Assembly: GCA_916048095.2 (NCBI GenBank)
Contig: OU696591.1
Location: 5,611,499-5,675,498, forward strand
From: Sacculina carcini
Lineage: Eukaryota > Arthropoda > Thecostraca > Sacculinidae
Reading direction: 5' to 3'
DNA length: 64,000 nucleotides
The stretch's first letter is position 1. Every line of letters starts with the position of its first letter. Below, in pieces: positions 24,178 through 32,899 of this stretch. The position numbers and the translations under genes were made by a program. Under the pieces are notes generated by a model. The model was not told where the DNA came from. It did not search any database and worked only from the letters and a program-made list of their open reading frames with translations.

Positions 24178-26612
24178 GTAAAAATGTGAAGGAAATATAT
24201 CCGTGTTTATGTTAGCTCAAGTACGGACTTAATACTAGAAGAAAATCACACAAATTCATCACACAAAAAGACGGATTTTCATCATTGGCTTAATGAATAC
24301 AAATAAAAAATACAATAAATTATACACGAATATACTCTGTGTGATATCCCAGTGAAAATTCTATTGAATTTTAGCATATATCATATTATGAGTATGTTAA
24401 TATTTTAATATGCTATTTGATGATATTCTAGTGGAATATTTTCCCCTACTCTTGGCTGTTGCTCTTGGCTGACGATTTCAAGAGATTTTAGGCTCGGACT
24501 GTCCAGTCTCGATATCCAAATTTGTCCAGATTTGTCTTGAATGTGCCAATCTTTTCACCATCCACTACTTCTTCCCTTTATTCATTCCATTTGTCCACGC
24601 ATATATATGGGAAACTAAACTGTTTCAAATTACTGCGGCACCTAGCTTTTTTCAGTTTTCTCTTGTGTCCTCTTCTTTGTCCACTGGATTGTGCATAACT
24701 CGATAAAAACTGTTCCGTTTCGTCCATTTGCCGACATCTACTTGAAGACTGCTATCATGTCCCCTCATTCTTGCCTTTTTTCCAATGTAACCAGTGCCAA
24801 TTTCTCCAATCTTTCTCCATATGATAACTGTGTGTGTGTGTGTGTCAGTGGTTGTGGGGGGAGTTAGTTGGTTACCGTCCAGTATAACATGTTGTCGCTA
24901 CGCCGACGGCTCGGTGACGTCCACGCGCTCTGACCTCGCCAGCGAAGCAGCCGATAATATAGATGATGCTGAAAACACCAAGGTATTTACGTTAGAACCG
25001 GGGATGCGTGCTTTGTTCCTAAGGAATGCGGGTATTCCTGTGGTAAATCAAACAACACATATGTTTTAACTGTGCTTCATATTTTTTCCAGGAGATATAC
25101 TCAAGCGAAACTTAAGGGAAGTATGTTGTATTAATGAATATTTAATACTATTTTTTATTACTTCGTTAGTTTTGTCATTTCATTTAGCTGTCAAGAATCC
25201 AGGTTGCTTATTTGGTGCGAACATTGAGAAAGTTTAGTAGCCGCCGCGTTAGAAAAAGATAAATATCATGTAAAATCCCTATTTGAATACAATCTACACG
25301 TCTAATACAATTTCACTTTGGTAAATTATTCTCCTCTTTTGACAATATCTATGACCAACTGATTTTCGTTGGTGAATTTGTGATTAATTAACAATAATCA
25401 CATTATATTTGTGTTTTTATATTCGATTTTGACATCTTTCTCTCATCATACGCTCTCGTTTTCCCTACTAAACTCGTATTTCTAAAATATTTATCCATGC
25501 GTCTTTTAGTTAGCTTCCAGTACACATGGGGGGTCACCGCACAGGGTGGTAATAGTGCACTTGCACTCTTTCCCCATGCTACTGGATTTGTTTGTAATTA
25601 ATAATTAATAATAATAATAAACAAACAGGATATTAACGTATACGTAACGTATTGTTGTTATTATTAATAATAATAATAATTACTTTATATGACAGAATGG
25701 TGACGTACTGGAGCGTCGCGTGTACGATTTGTTCGCCGTCGTGTGTCACATATTCGACGCGCGACACCCAGACAAAAACAACCTCACCGTGGCGATAAAA
25801 TCACCGCTAGGGGGCACCACCAGCAGCGACTCATGGACGCTCTTCAATGACGTCACAGTTGTACCGATCTCGGCCCACGAAGTGCTCAATATGAGTCTTC
25901 ACTGGAAGGTCAGCGAGCGCCAATCGTAGAGCAGTAAATTTAGGAGATATACAAATATAAATAATAATTCATTTGTGTTCTACCAAAGTTTTACGTATGT
26001 GTGTGTGTGTGAAGAAAGAAAGAAAGAAACGTGTATTGGTGCTCAGACTGTTAGTATGGAGCGCTGCTCCAATTCACAACACATAATAAACTATATACAT
26101 CGCAAATATATACACAATATCAATATAAAACAGTATTAGTTTGAAAATTCGTGTGTGTGTGTGTGTGAGAGAGAGAGTGTGTATTTATTATATAAAATAA
26201 TTTATATTAAATATACAAATACTTGCGATTAATAAAAAACAAATACTATTTCATTGACGTGTGTCTGTGTGTGAATGTGTATGTGTGTGTGTGTGTGTGT
26301 ACGTACTTGTATGCGTGTGTGTGTTAATGTGTGTATGTGTGTGTCTGTAGGTGCCAGTCATTCTATACTTTCAGAGTCGTGATGTGTCCAGTGTGTCAAT
26401 GACCCCGCCATCTTGTGACGTCATCGCCGCCGCCGCCGCCGGTGATGACGTCACTCGCACAGACACTGAATATCTGCTCTCATTGCTGACGTCACAGCGC
26501 CCGCCGCTCGATAGTGCTGCAAATAGTGCTGGAAATAGTGCTGGTATTTCAGATACTCGCGCGGTGGTTTTCAAACCTCTATCCACCAGCGAGTTGCCAC
26601 AGAAAGGTGCGC

Positions 26613-26647
<35 letters not shown>

Positions 26648-26772
26648 AGTGTGTGTGTGTGTGTCAGTGTGTGTGTGTGTGTGTGTGTGTCAGTGTGTGT
26701 GCTTGTGTGTGTGTGTGTGTGTGTGTGTTTGCGTGTGTGTGTTTGTGTCAGTGTGTCAGTTTGTGTGTGTAT

Positions 26773-26805
<33 letters not shown>

Positions 26806-29191
26806 AGTGTGTATCAGTGTGTGTCAGTGTGTGTGTGTGTGTCAGTGTGTGCTTGTATGTGTGTCAGTGTGTCTTGAATTTGTTCCACATATTTCAGACT
26901 AAATTTGCTAAAAATATGTTATTATAATTATAATAGATTGAATTGAAATTGGCAGAGAGCGTTGAACGCTTATATATTACATGACTTCAATCTCCATGCA
27001 TCTTGATCATCAACACACACACACACACACACTCACACACACACAGAGAGAACCAATAGCATTAGAAAATCATTACATACAGCCGAAATGAAGTAAGATG
27101 AATGAGCGGAAACAGAACTTCCTCACACAATAATAGCCAATCTACAGCAACGATGATTGAATCAATAATAATAATGTTGCATCTAATGTTGCAATATATA
27201 ATGTTGCAGCCGTTCAGTTGCAGTTACAGTTGTTTTCTTTTGCAGCGACGATCAGACGCCAGATGGGAGAATTCAATTTTAGGATACACAAAGACTGGAG
27301 CATTCAAAATAGGTTTTAGCAAAAAAAACTTTCTTCCAAAAAAGGGTGCCAAGTCTTATTGAGCCCTTACAAAAATCATGAATATGTACATTACGAGTTT
27401 AGTTGCTTATGTTTCGCCAGGCCCCATATTGGAAAACATCCTGATGTCGCCTCTGGTGTGTAATATATGCTGAATATATTTACTGTTATCAACCCCTGAG
27501 TGTGGTGCTTGTGAATCAGGCGAGCTGGTGGCGATGGACGCCGAGTTTGTCACGCTCAATCAAGAGGAAGCCGAGATTCGTAGCGACGGTACCAGATCCA
27601 TGGTGAAACCGTGTCACATGGCTCTGGCGAGAATGTCTTGTGTGCGCGGGTGAGCAAGTTCTAACCCACAAGTGTTACTTATTGCATTTTATCTCCCCGT
27701 ATCTCTTTATGTTTCAGTGGTGTCATTCTGGCTTTTGGTGGTAACTTTTTTTTAAAGTAGTATTATGATTTAGTATGTTATACTCTTATGAAACTAATGC
27801 TACTACATTCATGTTTATATTTATACGTCCAGTTGGAAATAAATACATTTATCTTCACCACCCCTGAATCCCTTTCTCCATCTGTTTCTCTACCATCTTT
27901 CTGTCTGTTCTCTTATTTTTTCTTTTTATTTCTGTGCCTTATTCGGGACACATCTTTGCCCCTCCCTTTGTACATAGAAGATACAGGCATATTTATATAA
28001 ATAATTTAAAAAAGGAGCAATTAATATTGAAAATAATTATAATTGGTATAATAATATGGTCAAATAAATATCATTACTTAGAAATGCATAAGAAAATGGA
28101 AAAAATGTATAAAGTTATAATTAATATACAATATTAAAAGTTTGAGTTGTATTATTTTTGTGGGCATTTATGGACGGGTTGTTTGTGAGTGCAGACAGGG
28201 CGAGTTGGAGGGTGTGGCATTCATCGACGACTACATTTCAACCCAGGAACAAGTGGTCGACTATCTCACTCAGTTTTCCGGCATTAGGCCGGGCGATCTT
28301 GACGCCAGTGTTTCGTCCAAGCGACTCACCACACTCAAGTCCTGCTACCTCAAACTCTACTGTCTGGTCGAGGCCGGCGTCCTCTTTGTCGGACACGGAC
28401 TGAAAAACGACTTTCGGTTACTTACACACATACACACACACTCACTCACAAACATACACACACATATACACGCTCTCACATAAACATACACACTTTCACA
28501 CAAACATATATACACACACACTCTCACACACATACACACACACACTCTCTCACACACACATACACACACGCTCACTCACAAACATACACACACACACACA
28601 CATTATCTCACAAACATACACACTTTCACACAAACATATATACACACACACTCTCATACAAACATACACACACATATACACACTCTCACACAAATATACA
28701 TACACACTCACAAACATACACGCACACTCTCACACAAACATACATACACACTCACAAACATACACACACACACACTCACACTCACAAACATACACACACT
28801 CTCACACAAACATACACACACACTCACACAAACATACACACTTTCACACACTCTCACACAAACATACATATACTCTCACACACACTCACACATATACCCG
28901 TAAAAATTCATCCTTAAAACTGCATATAAAATGAAAAAGCCATATATAAATTTAAAAAAAACATACACAGAGATTTTTATGTTCACAGTCGTACAAACGA
29001 AATGACATACGGACATACATACGCACATGTATATCACTACAAACGTGATTACATACACAAATATACATTCAGCCTATATACTCGTTGGTAAATCAGTTTT
29101 ATTTAGTTTTATTCAGTTGAATATTTTCATAACTGTGTCTAGCAGTTTTTATTTGGATAGTTCTCACAGATTTGCTGGTATTGCATCTGTG

Positions 29192-29267
<76 letters not shown>

Positions 29268-31526
29268 TGTGTGTGTGTGTGTGTGTAGTAGAGTATTGGG
29301 ATATGTTGCAATCTCCCAAATAATGTTGCACTTTTCATTACAAGATGTGTTTGTGTGATAAAAATTGAACGAGATATAGATAAGATATAGATCAGTGGTT
29401 CTTAACCTGTGTGTGGGGAATTCCCCTGTCTGGTGGGAAATGGAAGAGTTGTCAAGTGGGAAGCTAAAGGTCGTACAGAACAGGACAACTATGTGTGTTT
29501 TTATCAATTGAAATTAGTTTAGTTTTGTTTCTATAATGACCTCTAATGACATTGACTTTGATGTAACAACTGAATTTATCAGCGCTGTGTTGTGTGGAAA
29601 ATGAAGAGATGGCTCGTTAAGAAGAAGTGTGCAATAAGTGAGAAAAAAGGTTGAGAACCACTGAAATATGCAAAACACAAAAGGGCAATACAATTGTCAG
29701 TGGCGGATCCAGAGTGAATTTTGGGGGGGGGGGGGCTGGAAATGTTCTCAATGATATTTGCGCACATTTACAAACGCATTATGCGCGAATATGCTCATAT
29801 CAACAAACTCTACAAATATATTATTTTTCTTGACCACTTTTAGTGAATCTGTTAGTTATGAGTAGTTGATGGAAACATTGTTTTTTTGGGGGCGCTTCAT
29901 CCCCCGAGCTTCCCCTCTCTGGGTCCGCCAATGACTCAAGCAAAATCCAAGCGGTGTGTATGTATATGTTTATGTATGTGTGTGTGTGTAGGGTGATTAA
30001 CCTGTATGTACCGTCGGAGCAGGTGATCGACACGGTCACCTTGTTTCAGCTGCCACAACAGAGAATGCTGTCGCTCAGGTTTCTAGCCTGGTATTTTCTC
30101 AGTGAGTGGTGCACACGCCTGTGTCTCTATGTGTTTGTGGGTTTTTATGCGTGTGTGTGTGTGTTTTATGTACGTGTGCTTGTGTGTGTGTACTCACTCA
30201 CTAGTTGTTGTGTACAGGAGATGAGCAAGGCTCAGACTGTGCTGTCTCCAAAAACCCACTATTGTCTAATCTACGCTTAAATTGTCCAATACTACTTGAT
30301 TCCACTACATACTTTTCAAGACTATTCCAAACGTCGATACACCTATTTGGGAAACTATATTTCTTTATATCCCTGTAACTACTCTGGTCTGCCTAAGGCA
30401 TTTATTGTGTCCCCTTCGATCTCTCTCACTCCAAACTGTGTGTGTGTGTGTGTATTTGTGAGTGCGTATGCTTATATAGGTATATACACGTGTATATGTG
30501 TCTATATTTCTGTTTATTTTTATATATATTTATATATACCTGTGTCTCTATGTTTGTGGGTTTGTATGCATGTGTGTGTGTGTGTGTATTTGAATGTATG
30601 TGTGTGTGTCTTTGTGTCTATATTTCTGTATATTTCTCTCGTATATATATATATATATATATATATACTTACCTGTGTATGAATATTTGTGTATATATCT
30701 GTATGTGTGTATGTATATTTGTTTGTATGTGTATATATATTTGTCTGTATGTGTGTGTATATATTTGTCTGTATGTGTGTGTATATATTTGTTTGTTTGT
30801 ATGTATAAATGTGTGTATATATTTGTTTGTATGTGTGTGTATATATTTGTTTGTATGTGTGTATACATTTGTCTGTATGTGTGTGTATATATTTGTCTGT
30901 ATGTGTGTGTATATATTTGTCTGTGTGTGTGTGTATATATATTTGTTTGTATGTGTGTGTGTGTATATATTTGTTTGTATGTGTGTGTATATATTTGTTT
31001 GTATGTATGTGTGTATATATTTGTTTGTATGTGTGTGTATATATTTGTTTGTATGTGTGTGTATACGTTTGTTTGTTTATATGTGTGTGTATATATTTGT
31101 TTGTATGTATGTGTATATGTGTATATATTTGTTTGTATGTGTGTGTGTATATATTTGTTTGTATATATGTGTGTGTATATATTTGTTTGTATGTGTGTGT
31201 ATATATTTGTTTGTATGTATGTATGTGTGTATATATTTGTTTGTATGTATGTATGTGTGTATATATTTGTTTGTTTGTATGTGTGTATATATTTCTTTGT
31301 ATGTGTGTGTGTATATATTTGTTTGTTTGTTTGTTTGTATGTGTGTGTAGAGTTGGACATACAGTCGGAGGCGCATGACTCAATAGAGGACGCGCGCACC
31401 GCTCTCTCACTCTACCGTCACTACGAAACAGTGCGCGCGCAGGGCGACGATGCTCTCACACTCTGTCTGCGCCAGATGTACGAGTGCGCCGCCCGACACG
31501 GTTGGCAACCGCCACCACGTCAATAA
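6256..31526 (+). CDS. PAN2: PAN2 gene, complete (23 coding exons)
   Basis: PAN2 is the catalytic subunit of the PAN2-PAN3 deadenylase that trims mRNA poly(A) tails in the cytoplasm. The exons sum to 4110 bp (1369 codons plus TAA) and all 22 junctions agree in phase. Domain order: N-terminal WD40 propeller (about 25-400), PAN3-binding linker (about 405-560, with a Ser/Gly-rich insertion), ubiquitin-hydrolase-like domain (about 570-1080) and DEDDh exonuclease (about 1158-1330). The catalytic set is intact: D1164 and E1166 in [11 protein letters not shown]1273 in [10 protein letters not shown]1320 and D1325 in [10 protein letters not shown]. Human PAN2 is about 1200 residues; the extra length is mostly low-complexity linker and an inserted CCCH zinc finger near 920-935. 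Coding exons are GC-rich while introns are repeat-rich. Confidence 0.96.
6458..6632 (-). mobile_element. Second type of tRNA-derived SINE
   Basis: On the minus strand: GAGTAGCTTAGGCGCTGAAC and B box GGTTCGAATCC. Its body is unlike the other SINEs. Confidence 0.55.
6947..7027. repeat. (TA)n microsatellite, about 81 bp
   Basis: Perfect TA run 41 bp before the PAN2 exon 2 acceptor. Confidence 0.98.
7069..7238 (+). CDS. PAN2: PAN2 exon 2
   Basis: Encodes [19 protein letters not shown] and [14 protein letters not shown], the start of the WD40 propeller ('FD..EE.LW.G..G'). Acceptor GTGGACAG, donor GTGAGC, phase 0. Confidence 0.93.
7424..7612 (+). repeat. 10-11-bp AATTTAAGAT repeat in PAN2 intron 2
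   Basis: About 18 degenerate copies of ATAATTTAAG. Confidence 0.9.
7933..8105 (+). CDS. PAN2: PAN2 exon 3
   Basis: Encodes [17 protein letters not shown] and on to [10 protein letters not shown]. The donor GTAGCA sits inside the last Lys codon (phase 2) and joins exon 4 exactly. Confidence 0.93.
8158..8250 (+). repeat. (CA)n tract near the PAN2 exon 3 donor
   Basis: CA repeats begin about 50 bp after the donor, following a CT-rich stretch. Confidence 0.95.
9346..10515 (-). mobile_element. Non-LTR retrotransposon, 3' part with RT C-terminal region
   Basis: The minus ORF 9997-10515 contains [56 protein letters not shown] and [17 protein letters not shown], the typical C-terminal region after the reverse transcriptase of CR1/jockey-type LINEs. 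A long TG-rich 3' UTR follows, then GCGCTTTTGAGACC...GCGCGATATAAATGTC and an (ATGTA)n tail at 9346-9366. 5' truncated. Confidence 0.75.
10727..10850 (+). CDS. PAN2: PAN2 exon 4
   Basis: Encodes [20 protein letters not shown], then [11 protein letters not shown], a WD40 blade. The acceptor follows a long TG tract. Donor GTCAGT, phase 0. Confidence 0.93.
11205..11495 (-). mobile_element. LINE C-terminal fragment in PAN2 intron 4
   Basis: Minus ORF 11220-11480 has [20 protein letters not shown] and [20 protein letters not shown], the end of a CR1-like ORF2. It abuts the exon 5 acceptor. Confidence 0.7.
11521..11717 (+). CDS. PAN2: PAN2 exon 5
   Basis: Encodes [17 protein letters not shown] and [18 protein letters not shown], which match the WD40 segment ending 'DFDVHGNLLAACGFSSR' in the family. 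Donor GTCCTT is weak but the phase (2) fits. Confidence 0.94.
12036..12400 (+). mobile_element. Helitron-like 5' fragment in PAN2 intron 5
   Basis: Begins A|TCTATATATATAAAAGAG at 12036 and runs parallel to the start of the element at 52935 (GGTAACCACTTGGTGTACC, GTTATAGCGGTGAAAAGACA). No 3' terminus recognised. Confidence 0.55.
12726..13008 (+). repeat. (TG)n tract before the PAN2 exon 6 acceptor
   Basis: About 280 bp of TG repeat with TATCTG and TACG interruptions, ending about 10 bp before the exon. Confidence 0.95.
13020..13227 (+). CDS. PAN2: PAN2 exon 6
   Basis: Encodes [20 protein letters not shown] and [18 protein letters not shown], a WD40 blade. The acceptor TATCAG follows a TATA run and a 280-bp TG tract. 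Phase 0 end. Confidence 0.95.
13262..13625 (+). repeat. Dispersed repeat with G-rich palindrome, copy 1
   Basis: Starts TAGATTAGTGTGTCGAGGCT, ends AGGATCTACGTCCATG. Contains a perfect 34-bp palindrome of G5/C5 blocks at 13565-13598. Confidence 0.8.
13978..14110 (-). mobile_element. LINE 3' end with (TTAC)n tail
   Basis: (GTAA)6 at 13979-14003 then CTGGCCTTTATTGCGCTCC and AGGCTTTTCAGCACAATAA. A related sequence is at 9219-9280. Confidence 0.5.
14254..14410 (+). CDS. PAN2: PAN2 exon 7
   Basis: Encodes [20 protein letters not shown] and NPYSRET-like SFNSFSRET, with a small NNQQQQQ expansion. Donor GTGCGT, phase 1. Confidence 0.94.
15138..15279 (+). CDS. PAN2: PAN2 exon 8
   Basis: Encodes [17 protein letters not shown] and [13 protein letters not shown], the end of the propeller. 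Acceptor GTGTAG, phase 2 end. Confidence 0.9.
15461..15557 (+). CDS. PAN2: PAN2 exon 9 (linker)
   Basis: Encodes [20 protein letters not shown], then [12 protein letters not shown], the conserved 'VGFIGYAPNP' linker that contacts PAN3. Acceptor GATGTAG, donor GTGAAC, phase 0. Confidence 0.94.
15765..16169 (+). CDS. PAN2: PAN2 exon 10 (low-complexity linker)
   Basis: Encodes [12 protein letters not shown], a Ser/Gly-rich stretch with a six-glycine run, [13 protein letters not shown], and [15 protein letters not shown], where the ubiquitin-hydrolase-like domain begins. At 135 codons it is the largest exon and the most lineage-specific. Donor GTAAAG. Confidence 0.92.
16186..16504 (+). mobile_element. 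tRNA-derived SINE, copy 2 (best-preserved head)
   Basis: The head folds as a tRNA: TGGTGCAGTTGTTAGCAC (A box region), anticodon arm CCCGC-CTCACAA-GCGGG with anticodon CAC (Val), B box GGTTCGAAACC. Body of about 240 bp follows. Located in PAN2 intron 10, 17 bp after the donor. Confidence 0.88.
16764..16892 (+). CDS. PAN2: PAN2 exon 11
   Basis: Encodes [20 protein letters not shown] and [19 protein letters not shown], a highly conserved piece of the pseudo-hydrolase domain. Phase 0 at both ends. Confidence 0.96.
17353..17466 (+). CDS. PAN2: PAN2 exon 12
   Basis: Encodes [20 protein letters not shown] and KIDLPRLIQ, nearly identical to the family. Acceptor GTTTAG, donor GTGTGT, phase 0. Confidence 0.96.
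17495..17660 (-). mobile_element. LINE 3' end with (TAAAG)n tail
   Basis: AAAGTAAAGTAAAGTAAATA then TGGCGCATGTCCATTAAGCC in PAN2 intron 12. Confidence 0.4.
18489..18666 (+). CDS. PAN2: PAN2 exon 13
   Basis: Starts [16 protein letters not shown] (family 'RWNRFILTQL'), then a Gly/Ser/Thr-rich loop. The donor GTGAGA cuts after one base of a Ser codon, phase 1. Confidence 0.93.
18957..19060 (+). repeat. TTTTTGTATATC repeat in PAN2 intron 13
   Basis: About eight 11-12-bp units alternating TTTTTGTATA and TCTTTGTATA. Confidence 0.85.
19107..19373 (+). CDS. PAN2: PAN2 exon 14
   Basis: Carries the Cys-rich zinc-binding knuckle [19 protein letters not shown] and LLCNLVYPP. The insertion before the Cys cluster is lineage-specific. 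Donor GTCGGC is followed directly by about 430 bp of CA-rich repeat. Confidence 0.92.
19376..19815 (+). repeat. CACTAACACTCA-type repeat after the PAN2 exon 14 donor
   Basis: About 430 bp of CA-rich sequence with recurring ACTAACACTCAC words start at the 5' splice site of intron 14. Confidence 0.9.
20281..20345 (+). mobile_element. LINE 3' end, plus orientation
   Basis: GGGCGCTTTTGAGACCTTCG then AAGCGCGATATAAATGTC and an ATGTA tail; only the terminus is present, in PAN2 intron 14. Confidence 0.65.
20420..20622 (+). CDS. PAN2: PAN2 exon 15
   Basis: Encodes [20 protein letters not shown] and [15 protein letters not shown], matching 'QAWCDTCEKYQP' and 'LPDILVINCEVNS'. Donor GTGAGC opens into the 24-bp array. 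Confidence 0.95.
20638..23014 (+). repeat. 24-bp minisatellite array in PAN2 intron 15
   Basis: About 99 copies of a strict 24-bp unit with core ACAAGGTACTAAATCACC. Every unit keeps the 24-bp length, so several frames stay open for hundreds of codons. Variant units (GTGCTAAATCG, GTAATAAAT, CATATTACCAG) recur in blocks, showing segmental duplication within the array. It begins 15 bp after the exon 15 donor. Confidence 0.97.
23051..23294 (+). CDS. PAN2: PAN2 exon 16 (contains a CCCH zinc finger)
   Basis: Starts [14 protein letters not shown] (family 'EADFWRMQ'), then [17 protein letters not shown]. The latter fits C-x5-C-x4-C-x3-H at about residues 920, 926, 931 and 935, a Nab2/ZC3H14-type poly(A)-binding finger spacing. 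Human PAN2 has no such finger here. Phase 1 end. Confidence 0.9.
23385..23695 (+). mobile_element. LINE C-terminal fragment in PAN2 intron 16
   Basis: Decayed reading [20 protein letters not shown], homologous to 11205-11495 and 62430-62805. Confidence 0.6.
23700..24175 (+). repeat. CA microsatellites in PAN2 intron 16
   Basis: Three long (CA)n runs, around 23701-23730, 23802-23870 and 24090-24175. Confidence 0.93.
24465..24830 (-). mobile_element. LINE C-terminal fragment, second copy in intron 16
   Basis: Related to 62430-62805 (GACTGTCCAGTCTC, ATATGGGAAACTAAAC, CATGTCCCCTCATTC). Ends 20 bp before the exon 17 acceptor. Confidence 0.55.
24849..24982 (+). CDS. PAN2: PAN2 exon 17
   Basis: Encodes [20 protein letters not shown], matching the family's 'VWLPFSI', then an acidic stretch [10 protein letters not shown]. 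The acceptor follows a TG tract. Phase 0 end. Confidence 0.9.
25440..25625 (+). mobile_element. Retro-element 3' end with (TAA)n tail, copy 1
   Basis: GGTTAGCTTCCAGTACACAT-type core, GGTGGTAATAGTGCACTT, then (TAA)n. Also at 37030-37250, 38590-38830 and inverted at 53205-53400. Confidence 0.6.
25696..25908 (+). CDS. PAN2: PAN2 exon 18
   Basis: Encodes [34 protein letters not shown] and NMSLHWK, strongly conserved ('YDLMATVVHILD', 'WYLFNDFLIEPI'). Phase 0. Confidence 0.96.
26351..26606 (+). CDS. PAN2: PAN2 exon 19
   Basis: Encodes [11 protein letters not shown] (family 'VPAILYYVKR'), a five-alanine GCC repeat, a low-complexity NSAGNSAG stretch, and [10 protein letters not shown]. Phase 1 end. 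Confidence 0.93.
26610..26873 (+). repeat. TG repeat with CAG interruptions in PAN2 intron 19
   Basis: TGTGTCAGTGTG units start about 8 bp after the 5' splice site. Confidence 0.94.
27520..27649 (+). CDS. PAN2: PAN2 exon 20 (exonuclease motif I)
   Basis: Encodes [20 protein letters not shown] and [20 protein letters not shown]. Asp and Glu of DAEF are the first two DEDD metal ligands. Donor GTGAGC, phase 2. Confidence 0.97.
28195..28416 (+). CDS. PAN2: PAN2 exon 21 (exonuclease motif II)
   Basis: Encodes [40 protein letters not shown] and [12 protein letters not shown]. The Asp of NDF is the third metal ligand. Donor GTTACT runs into a CA-rich array. Confidence 0.97.
28425..28895 (+). repeat. 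CA-rich minisatellite after the PAN2 exon 21 donor
   Basis: Repeats of the type ACACTCTCACACAAACATAC start within 10 bp of the 5' splice site. Confidence 0.9.
29196..29287 (+). repeat. (TG)n microsatellite in PAN2 intron 21
   Basis: About 90 bp of nearly perfect TG. Confidence 0.96.
29393..29663. mobile_element. hAT-like MITE
   Basis: Termini CAGTGGTTCTTAACCT and AGGTTGAGAACCACTG. Confidence 0.7.
29698..29933. mobile_element. hAT-like element, CAGTGGCGGATCC ends
   Basis: CAGTGGCGGATCCAGAG at the left and CTCTGGGTCCGCCAATG at the right; a G13 run inside. Confidence 0.6.
29992..30101 (+). CDS. PAN2: PAN2 exon 22
   Basis: Encodes [20 protein letters not shown] and [12 protein letters not shown], conserved exonuclease core. 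A hAT-like element ends 58 bp upstream of the exon. Phase 1 end at GTGAGT. Confidence 0.96.
30190..30440 (-). mobile_element. LINE terminal fragment in PAN2 intron 22
   Basis: TACTCACTCACTAGTTGTTG then GTACAGGAGATGAGCAAGGC, homologous to 40320-40490. Confidence 0.6.
30690..31345 (+). repeat. PAN2: 24-28-bp TG/TATA minisatellite in PAN2 intron 22
   Basis: Repeats of GTATATATTTGTTTGTATGT fill the intron up to the exon 23 acceptor. Confidence 0.9.
31351..31526 (+). CDS. PAN2: PAN2 exon 23 (exonuclease motif III and stop)
   Basis: Encodes [20 protein letters not shown], with catalytic His and Asp, then a short C-terminal tail ending in PPPRQ and TAA at 31524-31526. Confidence 0.97.
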
Positions 31527-32140
31527 GGCTCACTTCACGTCATTTCACGTCGCCAAACGACAAAGTTTCACGTCACAAGGCAGACAGACGGTATTCTTTC
31601 TCTTAAATAATATGTAAAAAACGTATTATTTACTTAATTTTTCACAATATTTTCTTAAGTAGTATTTTTCAATAAGTAGCTATCATGAAGTATGTTGGTA
31701 TCACGTCATCAAACACTATGCTCTTACGTCATCAGCAACGGTGACGTTTACAGCCATATTACGTCTTCATAACTAAACGTGACATCACGACAATGTGATG
31801 TGACGTGAATTTCACGTGTTGTGTTTTCATAGAGGCGTTTTTTCGTACATTATTTGTGTTTGCTCGGAGGTTATTTTTCGTGAGCGCTTAAGCATTGCTG
31901 TATGTGAAGTGATGCACATCTTGTTTACGTTATTTCACTATTAGTGATGTTACGAGTTTTTTTATATATGTCTCTTCATTTTCTTTGTTACTTGCTTTTT
32001 CTCTGTGTGTGTGTGTGTATTTGTTGATGATCAAGATGCATGGTGATTGCAGTTGCATGCAATTATCAACGTTCAACGCTGTCTTGCCATTGTATTTTGT
32101 CAATATATTTCAATAATAAACGTAATAAATGCGCGTAATC
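31527..32140 (+). other. PAN2: PAN2 3' UTR with poly(A) signals
   Basis: No ORF of note follows the stop. AATAAA occurs at 32115-32120 and again at 32124-32129, giving a 3' UTR of about 0.6 kb. The first 300 bp are unusually rich in ACGTCA/TGACGT words. Confidence 0.6.
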
Positions 32141-32682
32141 GAAGCAGGTTTTTATTTTGAATTCTTGGGGGATAATTGAGTGGACATTTTTTTTTATTCT
32201 TGGTGTGTAGTGGTGATGAGTTGTTTGCGATTCAAGTGTCAATAGTTAACTTTGGCTTTTTCAATCGTTTCATCAAATGGTCGCTTAATTTTATGCTTGA
32301 TATTTGTCATTTTCATCACGGAGTTAAGCAGTTTTGTTGTGTATCGGCTGGTCGGCACACGGGTCGTACTATTTTCTCCGCCGAAATTCTGGTTTTGCTT
32401 ATAGTTATCCTCTGAAAAGTGCTCCATCACACAAAGTAGGCGTTGTAGTTTCTAGGTTAGGAGTCAGCGAACCACACCCCACGCCGACGATAGTTGAATT
32501 TCCTTTATAAAATGTATCGATGTAGTTTCTTATCTAGTTTAAAGTGAGTAAACATGTTAGTTATTTTTGTTTTCATTTATTACACGAATCTCACCCATGA
32601 TAAATATGAAATGACAAGCTCAGTTTTTTATCTTAATTCCTCGGAGCTCTAGTGCTGGTTTGCCAATATTGAAACTAATGAT

Positions 32683-32899
32683 ATGGCGCCACAATGACGG
32701 AAGACGTATTAGAGAGGACCACCTCCCCAGAATGCATGTCACAACACATGACTGATATCTGGTACCATCATTTACTGCTGGGTTGACAGGGGCTGTTGGA
32801 TTATAGAATTCACCTTAAGAACTCTCCTCTGCCGGGATTTGAACCACGGACCTCTCGCTTGTGAGGCGGCTGTGCTACCACTACACCACGCAGTCCAAC
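32683..32899 (-). mobile_element. tRNA-derived SINE, copy 3
   Basis: Same body and head, inverted, 3' of PAN2. Confidence 0.85.
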
